Position numbers and translations under genes: made by a program. From the NCBI GenBank assembly GCA_023440105.1, contig JAEXSY010000059.1:1-6655 (forward strand): a DNA stretch of 6,655 nt, read 5' to 3'. Origin of the DNA: Bacillota bacterium. Lineage in GTDB: Bacteria; Bacillota; Clostridia; Clostridiales; Clostridiaceae. This document shows, piece by piece, positions 1-6,033 of this stretch. Position 1 is the first letter of the stretch. Every line of letters begins with the position of its first letter. The notes under the pieces are model-generated. The model ran no database searches and was not told the DNA's origin. It saw only the letters and a program-made list of their open reading frames with translations.

Positions 1-2153
1 TCGTAGGACTTATTAGTGATACCTTGAATGTGGCGCAGGTTTTTCTTCCAGAAAACGGAGCAAAACTCATAGAAGAAGAGCTGGATACCTTAAGCACAAG
101 GGATCAGGATAAATTTCTTATAACAGAGGAAACGAAAAAGGATATTAAAACCCTTACCTCCTTCTGGCAGGGGAAAACCATCAACGAAAAAATAACAAAA
201 GCTCTTTCAAAAGAAGACAGTACCCTTTTAGATTCTGGAGTTTTCTTTATACAAAAAGACGTGGGTTATGGTCATTGTCTGGCTGATTACAAGCTTATCC
301 TCGAAAAGGGCTTTAAAGGAATAAAAGAAGAAGTAGATAACAACCTTTTATCAAATACAGGAACTGAGGAGCAGAAGAATTTCTGGAAAGCTGCCTCTAT
401 TGTCTGTAAGGCAATCATGGATTATTCTCTCAGATACTCAGAACTTGCTAAAGCCATAGCTTACAAGGAAAGAAATCCAAAAAGAAAGGAAGAGCTTTTA
501 AAGATTTCAGCTATATGTAGAAAGGTTCCTGCTTCTCCTGCAGAGGATTTTCATGAAGCACTTCAAGCTCTGTGGCTCAGCCATATGGTAATCCAAATTG
601 AGTCTGACGGAACAGGGGTGTCCTTTGGTAGATTCGATCAATATATGTATCCATATTACCAGGCTAGCTTAAGAAAGGGAGCAAAAAAAGAAGAGCTTCA
701 GGAGCTTTTAGATTGCTTTTGGATTAAAACCAATCATTTATTAAAATACAGAGGTACTACTGCAGCAAAGCTTTGGTCTGGCTATATAATGAATCAAAAC
801 ATCACCATAGGAGGAGTAGACAAGGATAACAAGGATGCTACAAACGACCTATCATACATGTGCTTAGAGTCACAGGGTAGGCTAGGCCTTAAGGAGCCCC
901 AATTTTCCTTAAGGGTAGCAGAAAGCACCCCTATAGACCTTTTGAAAAAGGCTGCAGAGGTATTGTCCACCGGTGGCGGTAAGCCTCAATTCGTCAGCGA
1001 CCCTACCATTACAGCCTCCCTGAATAACCTGGGCGTATCATTAGAGGATGCTAAGGATTACGCCATCATAGGTTGTGTTGAGCCATGCGTTGTAGGAGGC
1101 TGGGGGCGCTATAAGAGTGGACATATTAATCTCCCTAAGGTATTAGAGCTTACAATATATAATGGTTATGATCCCGTTAAGAAATGTACCTGTGGTATAC
1201 CAGCAGCAAAGCCTGAGGATTTAAATACCTTTGAAGATTTTCTTAAATCCTTTGAAAAGGAATTTTCCTATACCTTAGAAAGACTAGTAGGAATTCAAAA
1301 AAACATCACTCATAAATTTTTACAAGAGGAGATGCCTCACATTTATCTTTCCACTATATTTCCTAATTGTATTTCTAAAGGAAAAGATTTTACACAGGGA
1401 GGAGCAAAATATAGCTGGAGCAGCTTTACCATCACTGGAATGGCTAATGTTATAGATTCCTTATATACTATTAAAAAGCTTGTTTTTGAGGATAAGGAAT
1501 TATCCTTCAGTGAGCTTAAGGATGCTCTTGCTTCCAACTTTAAAGGATATGAGCTTCTTTTAAGAAAAATAAAGTCACTGCCCAAGTACGGAAATGATAT
1601 AGAAGAGGTAGATGAATTAGGAGAAAAAATAGCAAATATTTTATATGATACAGCAGATAAGCTAAGAGGCCACCACAACTCAAAGATTTGCCTAGGCTAT
1701 GTCACTGTTACCAAAAGTGTTTCCTATGGTAGGAGAACCGGGGCTACACCTGATGGAAGATTAGCCTTTGAGTCCTTTGCCGATGGAATATCTCCTACTC
1801 ATTGCTGTGATGTTATGGGACCTACAGCTGTAATGAAATCCTCTGGCAGACTTAATCTTATACGGGCAGGAGAAGGCTGCATATTAAACCAAAAATTCAT
1901 CCCCAGCTCCTTAATAGAGGATTATCAAAGAGAAGCTTTTGCTAATTATGTTAAGACATATCTATTAGATTTAGGAGGTCTTCACGTTCAATTTAACATA
2001 GTTTCAAAGGAAACTCTTCTAGAGGCTCAGAAGCACCCTGAGAGGTATAAAAATCTTCTGGTAAGGGTAAGCGGCTTCAGTGCTTACTTCGTTGATTTAA
2101 GCCGTGAGGTTCAGGAGGACGTTATCGGAAGAACAGAATTCCAAAGGATGTAA
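1..2153 (+). CDS. Glycyl radical enzyme, dehydratase/decarboxylase-like (PflD-type), 5'-partial, substrate unknown
   Basis: Glycyl radical enzyme: the activated enzyme carries a backbone glycyl radical that makes a thiyl radical on an active-site Cys, which abstracts hydrogen from the substrate; cytosolic and oxygen-sensitive. Seen: 716 residues from the first full codon (base 3). Active-site GCVEP has Cys at 1074-1076 and Glu at 1080-1082; the C-terminal radical loop RVSGFSAYF has Gly at 2073-2075; the GATPDGR segment precedes it. Aligned from memory to clostridial B12-independent glycerol dehydratase, His164 is kept (GYGHC, codon 273-275), but His281/Ser282 become Thr/Gly (612-617), Tyr339 becomes Asn (792-794) and Asp447 becomes Lys (1113-1115). 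It is therefore probably not a glycerol or propanediol dehydratase. A TTG at 24 is not the start: the frame is open to the edge and upstream residues VGLISDT match the family's IVG... segment, so about 73 residues are missing. No small decarboxylase subunit is visible. Family certain, substrate unassigned. Confidence 0.95.
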   Translation, partial: VGLISDTLNVAQVFLPENGAKLIEEELDTLSTRDQDKFLITEETKKDIKTLTSFWQGKTINEKITKALSKEDSTLLDSGVFFIQKDVGYGHCLADYKLILEKGFKGIKEEVDNNLLSNTGTEEQKNFWKAASIVCKAIMDYSLRYSELAKAIAYKERNPKRKEELLKISAICRKVPASPAEDFHEALQALWLSHMVIQIESDGTGVSFGRFDQYMYPYYQASLRKGAKKEELQELLDCFWIKTNHLLKYRGTTAAKLWSGYIMNQNITIGGVDKDNKDATNDLSYMCLESQGRLGLKEPQFSLRVAESTPIDLLKKAAEVLSTGGGKPQFVSDPTITASLNNLGVSLEDAKDYAIIGCVEPCVVGGWGRYKSGHINLPKVLELTIYNGYDPVKKCTCGIPAAKPEDLNTFEDFLKSFEKEFSYTLERLVGIQKNITHKFLQEEMPHIYLSTIFPNCISKGKDFTQGGAKYSWSSFTITGMANVIDSLYTIKKLVFEDKELSFSELKDALASNFKGYELLLRKIKSLPKYGNDIEEVDELGEKIANILYDTADKLRGHHNSKICLGYVTVTKSVSYGRRTGATPDGRLAFESFADGISPTHCCDVMGPTAVMKSSGRLNLIRAGEGCILNQKFIPSSLIEDYQREAFANYVKTYLLDLGGLHVQFNIVSKETLLEAQKHPERYKNLLVRVSGFSAYFVDLSREVQEDVIGRTEFQRM

Positions 2154-2158
2154 GGAAG
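2153..2158 (+). promoter_or_regulatory. Ribosome binding site of the activase, overlapping the GRE stop codon
   Basis: AGGAAG begins in the last base of the GRE stop codon. It lies only 3 bases before ATG 2162 but 6 before ATG 2165, so the second of the tandem ATG codons may be the true start. The overlap with the stop suggests coupled translation. Confidence 0.6.
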
Positions 2159-2161
2159 ATA

Positions 2162-3091
2162 ATGATGATTAAAGGAAAAGTATTTAATATACAAAGATAC
2201 TGCACTGAAGATGGACCAGGAATACGGACAGCAGTTTTTCTTAAGGGCTGTCCCCTATCCTGCCTCTGGTGCTCAAATCCAGAGTCTCAAAAGAGCAGTT
2301 TAGAATTTTATATAGATAATGCACTTTGCCGTAGATGTCACAAGTGCATAGAGGTATGCAGGACTAAAGCCATTACTATTGACTTTCAAGAATCCACTAA
2401 AGAAGAAAGGCTTATAATTAATAGAGATAAATGCATCGGCTGTGACGACTGTAGAGTAGCATGCCCTGCCGGAGCAGCAAAATCCTTCGGTGAGATAATG
2501 ACCACAGAGGAGGTCTTAAAGGAAGTTTTAAAGGATAAGGTCTTCTATGAGCGCTCTGGCGGGGGACTTACCATCACCGGAGGAGAACCTACTCTTCAAT
2601 CTGAATTTTCTAAGGAGCTTATTGTAAAAGCTAAGTCTAATGGAATTAAAACTCTGTTAGAGACTGCTGGTTGTACCTCATGGGAAACCTTTAAAAATGT
2701 CGCCTTGGAAGCAGATAAGCTTTATTATGACTTAAAGTTCATAAATCCTTCCCTTCATAAAAAATATACAAACAAAGATAATAAGTTAATCCTTGAAAAC
2801 CTTAAAAGAATTACTTCTATCCGGAAAGGTATAACAGTAAGAATACCTCTAATACCTGGAATTAATGATAGTGAAGATGAGATAGCATCCTTTGGCAAAT
2901 TCATCGCTTCCTTAAATAGAATAGAAAGGATAGGTCTTCTTCCCTACCACAAATACGGTATAAATAAGTATCGCCTTTTAAACAGGTCTTATCTCTTAGA
3001 AAGCTTAGCCCCTCCCACGGAGGAAAAAATATCCTTGGTGTCAGATATGCTAAATAAACTTACAGGATATACCGTTATAGTAGGTTCATAA
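2162..3091 (+). CDS. Glycyl-radical enzyme activating protein (radical SAM, two extra 4Fe-4S clusters)
   Basis: Radical-SAM activase that cleaves S-adenosylmethionine and abstracts hydrogen from the glycine of the partner GRE. Seen: 309 residues, the usual length for activases with a ferredoxin insert. N-terminal DGPGIRT is followed by the SAM-cluster motif CxxxCxxC (Cys30, 34, 37). Two ferredoxin-type CxxCxxCxxxC motifs follow at Cys56/59/62/66 and Cys91/94/97/101. The SAM-binding TITGGEP is at 137-143, and ETAG (167-170) and DLK (190-192) match activase motifs. The insert is typical of activases of dehydratase- and decarboxylase-type GREs; E. coli PflA lacks it. It starts 8 bases after the GRE stop, so the two are almost certainly co-transcribed and are partners. 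Start could be ATG 2162 or the adjacent ATG 2165; AGGAAG at 2153-2158 is better spaced for the second. The gene ends at the convergent terminator. Family very sure; the exact GRE class served is not deducible. Confidence 0.95.
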   Translation: MMIKGKVFNIQRYCTEDGPGIRTAVFLKGCPLSCLWCSNPESQKSSLEFYIDNALCRRCHKCIEVCRTKAITIDFQESTKEERLIINRDKCIGCDDCRVACPAGAAKSFGEIMTTEEVLKEVLKDKVFYERSGGGLTITGGEPTLQSEFSKELIVKAKSNGIKTLLETAGCTSWETFKNVALEADKLYYDLKFINPSLHKKYTNKDNKLILENLKRITSIRKGITVRIPLIPGINDSEDEIASFGKFIASLNRIERIGLLPYHKYGINKYRLLNRSYLLESLAPPTEEKISLVSDMLNKLTGYTVIVGS

Positions 3092-3098
3092 CATACTT

Positions 3099-3154
3099 AA
3101 AAAACCTTCATCAAAACTTGGAATAACACCTGAGTTTCGATGAAGGTATTTTAA
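3099..3154. terminator. Bidirectional intrinsic terminator between the convergent operons
   Basis: Inverted repeat with arms 3105-3118 and 3133-3146 (14 bases each, one mismatch at 3113/3138) around a 14-base loop. On the - strand it is followed by a run of six U (3099-3104), a strong terminator for the transketolase transcript. On the + strand it is followed by TATTTTAAT (3147-3155), a weaker U-tract for the GRE-activase transcript. The A-tract and T-tract flanks can also pair and lengthen the stem. It lies 8 bases after the activase stop and about 22 bases beyond the transketolase stop, the expected place for a shared terminator. Confidence 0.85.
3117..3149 (-). repeat. Copy 1 of a 33-base repeat (in the terminator after transketolase)
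   Basis: This segment matches 5215-5247 at 25 of 33 positions without gaps, including an identical ten-base end (ATGAAGGTAT on the + strand, 3140-3149). It forms the left arm and loop of the terminator downstream of transketolase as read on the - strand. Count made by hand. Confidence 0.6.
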
Positions 3155-3176
3155 TACCGTTAATTTTCTTTATATA

Positions 3177-5159
3177 TTATCGAAGCAAATTTTCAGCTTT
3201 ATGTACTACATTTTCTGTTGTAAATCCATATTCCTTGAATATATCTTCTGCCTTACCTGAAGCACCAAAATGATCAAGGGCTATTATGTCGCCATCAAGT
3301 CCTATATATCTATACCAACCCATAGAGCTTCCAGCTTCAACAGCCAGTCTCTTTTTCACGGAGCTTGGGAGAACGCGTTCTTTGTACTCAACATCCTGAG
3401 CATTAAATAGCTCCATTGAAGGCATGCTAACAACTCTTGCAGATATACCTTTTTTCTCAAGTTCGGTAGCTGCCTTATATATAAGCTCTACCTCAGAACC
3501 TGATGCCATAAGAATTATGTCTGGAGTTTCTTTGCTTCCATATTTTAATACATAAGCTCCTTTTAGAGCAGCCTTTCCTGTCTCCTCATATATCGGAAGC
3601 TTCTGCCTTGTAAGCACTAATGATACAGGGCCATCACTCTTTGTCATGGCAAGATACCAGCCAGCTGCCGTTTCCTTTGAATCACATGGCCTAAATACGG
3701 TCATATTTGGTATACTCCTTAAAGCTGGGAGCTGTTCTATTGGCTGATGAGTTGGTCCATCTTCTCCTACACCTATGCTATCATGGGTAAGTACATATGT
3801 GAGAGGGACTTCCATAAGAGCAGAGATTCTCATTGCCCCCTTCATGTAGTCACTAAACACAAAGAATGTTGAAACAAAGGTCCTGAGTCCGCCATGAAGA
3901 CATATCCCATTACCTATTGCTGCCATAGCATGCTCTCTAACACCATAATGAAGATTTGCACCTTTCCTGTTTTCCGCAGAGAAATCTCCTTTATCCTTCA
4001 TATAAGTTTTGTTTGAAGGGGCTAAATCAGCAGAGCCTCCTATTAGGTTTGGAACCAAATTAGCAAGTCTGTTTATTAATATTCCTGAGGATTCTCTAGT
4101 AGCCATAGTTTTATCGAAGGTCCAGAATTCTTCAGAATCTAACTCTTTCATAGGAGGATCATTTTTAAACCACTTTTCATATTCCTCCGCTAAATCTGGA
4201 TATCTTTCCTTGTAGTCTTGGAACATTTGCCTCCAATTATCTTCGGTCTTTTGAGCTTTTTTTCTATATTCTTTCATTTCTTCTAAAACTTCTTCTGGAA
4301 CTGTAAATTCATCCAAATCCCAGTGGATATTATCCTTAAGCTCTTTTATATTTTCTTCACCTAAAGGCTCACCATGAGCTGAAGCTTTTCCCTGTTTTTT
4401 TGGCACTCCATAACCGATAATGTTTGTAACCTGTATAAGAGTTGGTTTTTTATCTTCCTTTTTTGCCTTTTCTATAGCTAGTGTTACAGCATCCATATCA
4501 TTTCCATCATCTACTTTAATTACCTGCCATCCGTAGGATTCATATCTCTTGGCAACATCCTCTCTAAAAGCTATCGAGGTATTTCCTTCTATAGAAATAC
4601 TGTTAGAGTCATATAGGATAATAAGCTTTCCTAGCCCTAAGGTTCCTGCCAGAGAGCTAGCTTCACCAGAGATTCCTTCCATAAGACATCCGTCTCCGGC
4701 AATGGCATAGGTATAATGATCTACAATATTAAAATTCTCTCTGTTAAACTTCTCTGCTAGATATGCTTCTGCAATCGCCATCCCCACTGCATTTGCTATC
4801 CCCTGACCTAAAGGCCCTGTAGTAGTTTCGACTCCATCAGTGTGACCATATTCTGGATGCCCTGGAGCTCTGCTACCAAGTTGTCTAAAGCTCTTAATAT
4901 CTTCCATAGTAAGATCGTATCCAAAAAGATGTAAAAGTGAATAGATAAGCATAGACCCATGACCAGCAGAAAGAACAAACCTATCCCTATTATCCCATTT
5001 AGAATTTGCCGGATTGTGCTTTAAAAACTTCGACCATAATGTATATGCCATAGGAGCACAGCCTAAAGGAAGTCCAGGATGCCCTGATTTAGCTCTTTCA
5101 ATAGCCTCTGCTGAAAGCACCCTGATAGTATCAACTGCCAATTTATCAACATTATTCAT
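3177..5159 (-). CDS. tkt: Transketolase
   Basis: Thiamine-diphosphate enzyme that moves two-carbon ketol units between pentose, tetrose, hexose and triose phosphates in the cytosolic non-oxidative pentose phosphate pathway. Seen: 660 residues, the normal full length, in the usual three-domain order. The TPP domain (about 1-320) has SGHPGLP (His27), SAGHGS (His67), GPLGQG (115-120) and the GDG...N motif (155-157, Asn186). The pyrimidine domain (about 345-520) has GGSADLAPSN, HYGVREHAM with catalytic Glu409, and GVGEDGPTHQP. A transketolase C-terminal domain follows. All key residues I can recognise are present; it is not a split transketolase nor DXS. Start ATG at 5159 is chosen because AGGTAGG (5168-5174) lies 8 bases upstream and the N-terminus matches the family. 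It lies 125 bases downstream of transaldolase on the same strand, with a hairpin between them that may modulate read-through. Confidence 0.97.
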   Translation of the reverse strand: MNNVDKLAVDTIRVLSAEAIERAKSGHPGLPLGCAPMAYTLWSKFLKHNPANSKWDNRDRFVLSAGHGSMLIYSLLHLFGYDLTMEDIKSFRQLGSRAPGHPEYGHTDGVETTTGPLGQGIANAVGMAIAEAYLAEKFNRENFNIVDHYTYAIAGDGCLMEGISGEASSLAGTLGLGKLIILYDSNSISIEGNTSIAFREDVAKRYESYGWQVIKVDDGNDMDAVTLAIEKAKKEDKKPTLIQVTNIIGYGVPKKQGKASAHGEPLGEENIKELKDNIHWDLDEFTVPEEVLEEMKEYRKKAQKTEDNWRQMFQDYKERYPDLAEEYEKWFKNDPPMKELDSEEFWTFDKTMATRESSGILINRLANLVPNLIGGSADLAPSNKTYMKDKGDFSAENRKGANLHYGVREHAMAAIGNGICLHGGLRTFVSTFFVFSDYMKGAMRISALMEVPLTYVLTHDSIGVGEDGPTHQPIEQLPALRSIPNMTVFRPCDSKETAAGWYLAMTKSDGPVSLVLTRQKLPIYEETGKAALKGAYVLKYGSKETPDIILMASGSEVELIYKAATELEKKGISARVVSMPSMELFNAQDVEYKERVLPSSVKKRLAVEAGSSMGWYRYIGLDGDIIALDHFGASGKAEDIFKEYGFTTENVVHKAENLLR

Positions 5160-5167
5160 TTTTTCAT

Positions 5168-5174
5168 CCTACCT
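5168..5174 (-). promoter_or_regulatory. Ribosome binding site of transketolase
   Basis: On the - strand AGGTAGG ends 8 bases before ATG 5159, good spacing for a Firmicute start. A TATAAT hexamer (5178-5183) lies just upstream, but no -35 box stands at the right distance, so I do not call a promoter there. Confidence 0.6.
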
Positions 5175-5197
5175 TTCATTATATTAATCTTTAAGAT

Positions 5198-5244
5198 AAA
5201 ACACCTCCACCTCTCTTAGGTTAATACCTAAGTTCAAATGAAGG
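5198..5244 (-). terminator. Hairpin between transaldolase and transketolase, probable terminator or attenuator
   Basis: On the - strand an inner perfect stem of 7 pairs (5226-5232 with 5215-5221, loop ATTA) continues, after a small internal loop, into an outer stem of 9 pairs. The outer stem joins 5236-5244 with 5204-5212 and includes three G-U pairs. The right arm is followed by UGUUUUAU with four U at 5198-5201. It begins about 40 bases after the transaldolase stop. The U-tract is short, so partial read-through into transketolase is plausible; processing or stability control of the tal-tkt message is the alternative. It shares sequence with the terminator after transketolase. Confidence 0.6.
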
Positions 5245-5247
5245 TAT
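5215..5247 (-). repeat. Copy 2 of a 33-base repeat (in the hairpin after transaldolase)
   Basis: Same orientation as the copy at 3117-3149, with 25 of 33 identities. It forms the left outer arm and the complete inner stem of the hairpin between transaldolase and transketolase. Both copies sit downstream of a - strand stop codon, suggesting a duplicated 3'-end element or a small dispersed palindromic repeat family. Confidence 0.6.
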
Positions 5248-5284
5248 TATTATAAACAATTTTTTAATCTCAAATTATTCTGTA

Positions 5285-5938
5285 TTACTCACCAAAAACT
5301 GCCTTATAATCTTCTTGAAACTTTTTTATTCCTGAGTCAGTTAAAGGATGCTTAGTGCAGTTGACAAGAACATTATATGGAACGGTAGCTATATCCGCTC
5401 CAGCAAGAGCACTTTCAGTAATATGTGTCACATTTCTTATGCTTGCAGCAATTATTTCTGTTTTAATATTATGCTTCTTAAATATCTCAGATATAGTTTT
5501 AATTAACTCTACCCCCGAGGTAGATATATCATCTAATCTGCCTACAAATGGTGAAACATAACTTGCACCAGCCTTTGCAGCAAGAAGAGCTTGATTTGGG
5601 TTGAAAATCAAAGTAACGTTAGTCTTTATTCCTTCTGAAGATAGTACTTTTACAGCTTTAAGCCCTTCTACAGTCATTGGTATTTTTACCACCATATTTG
5701 GATGAATGCTTGCTATAGCTCTGCCCTCAGCAATCATTCCTTCTGCATCCATCGTTGTTGCTTTAACTTCTCCACTTATAGGTCCGTCTACGATAGAGGC
5801 AATCTCTTTTATAACTTCCACGAAATCTCTCCCTTCCTTTGCAATCAAAGAAGGATTAGTAGTAACACCACAGATAATTCCCATACTATTAGCTTTTTTT
5901 ATGTCTTCAACATTTGCTGTATCTATAAAAAATTTCAT
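5285..5938 (-). CDS. tal: Transaldolase, short TalC/MipB type
   Basis: Class I aldolase-fold enzyme that moves a dihydroxyacetone unit from sedoheptulose 7-phosphate to glyceraldehyde 3-phosphate via a Schiff base; cytosolic, non-oxidative pentose phosphate pathway. Seen: 217 residues, typical for the short form. N-terminal FIDTAN (4-9), GVTTNPSLI (24-32), Schiff-base Lys85 in VVKIP, and a C-terminal KFxxD motif. Two positions separate it from fructose-6-phosphate aldolase (FSA): Glu57 where E. coli FSA has Gln59, and Phe131 where FSA has Tyr131. Both favour true transaldolase. The frame stays open to 6010, but start ATG 5938 gives the canonical N-terminus and has AAGGGG (5949-5954) upstream; the 24 extra residues match nothing in the family. 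It lies between E1-beta and transketolase on the same strand. Confidence 0.95.
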   Translation of the reverse strand: MKFFIDTANVEDIKKANSMGIICGVTTNPSLIAKEGRDFVEVIKEIASIVDGPISGEVKATTMDAEGMIAEGRAIASIHPNMVVKIPMTVEGLKAVKVLSSEGIKTNVTLIFNPNQALLAAKAGASYVSPFVGRLDDISTSGVELIKTISEIFKKHNIKTEIIAASIRNVTHITESALAGADIATVPYNVLVNCTKHPLTDSGIKKFQEDYKAVFGE

Positions 5939-5948
5939 TATATACCAT

Positions 5949-5954
5949 CCCCTT
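5949..5954 (-). promoter_or_regulatory. Ribosome binding site that decides the transaldolase start
   Basis: AAGGGG on the - strand ends 10 bases before ATG 5938. No comparable site precedes the upstream in-frame ATG at 6010, supporting the shorter protein. Confidence 0.55.
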
Positions 5955-5960
5955 AAATAA

Positions 5961-5998
5961 ATTATAGATGTTCTATCCCAATTAATGAGTACTATTAA
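5961..5998 (-). promoter_or_regulatory. Possible transaldolase promoter with overlapping palindrome
   Basis: On the - strand a perfect TATAAT (5961-5966) stands just upstream of the transaldolase ribosome site. A near-perfect palindrome (TTAAT, one extra base, AGTACT, ATTAA; 5982-5998) covers the expected -35 zone, where no good TTGACA match exists. This could be an activator- or repressor-controlled promoter, but AT-rich spacers give such matches by chance, and transcription start would fall almost on the ribosome site. Tentative. Confidence 0.2.
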
Positions 5999-6000
5999 GT

Positions 6001-6028
6001 AAAAGCTCAATTATCTCTGCCAGCTTTT
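6001..6028 (-). terminator. Weak hairpin after E1-beta, possible terminator
   Basis: Perfect 7-base arms (AAAAGCT at 6022-6028 and AGCTTTT at 6001-6007, - strand) enclose a 14-base loop, 5 bases beyond the E1-beta stop. The stem is AT-rich and its U residues are part of the right arm, so termination would be weak. It may leave E1-beta, transaldolase and transketolase partly co-transcribed. Confidence 0.3.
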
Positions 6029-6033
6029 GCCTG

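Noticed and set aside
24..26. TTG at 24 as the start of the glycyl radical enzyme
   Set aside because: The frame is open to base 3 and the residues before it align with the conserved IVG segment near residue 72 of the family; the true start lies outside the window.
1343..1678. 111-codon open frame on the - strand inside the glycyl radical enzyme gene
   Set aside because: It lies wholly opposite conserved GRE coding sequence, has low-complexity Ser/Leu composition and no family resemblance.
4009..4215. 68-codon open frame on the + strand opposite transketolase
   Set aside because: Antisense shadow of a conserved region with no independent coding evidence.
5156..5179. Seven-codon leader peptide (ATG 5179 to TGA overlapping the transketolase start by ATGA)
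   Set aside because: Its ATG is 22 bases from the nearest strong Shine-Dalgarno-like run, which is held in a hairpin; the peptide is lysine/arginine-rich but has no attenuator logic.
5178..5183. TATAAT ahead of transketolase as a promoter
   Set aside because: No -35 hexamer at 16-18 bases, and the spacer is so AT-rich that the match is expected by chance.
5355..5960. Open frames of 68-84 codons on the + strand opposite transaldolase
   Set aside because: They mutually overlap and mirror the codon pattern of the real gene; no ribosome sites or recognisable domains.
5939..6010. 24-residue N-terminal extension of transaldolase from ATG 6010
   Set aside because: The extension is not family-like, has no good ribosome site, and covers the spacer with the possible promoter; ATG 5938 gives the canonical N-terminus.
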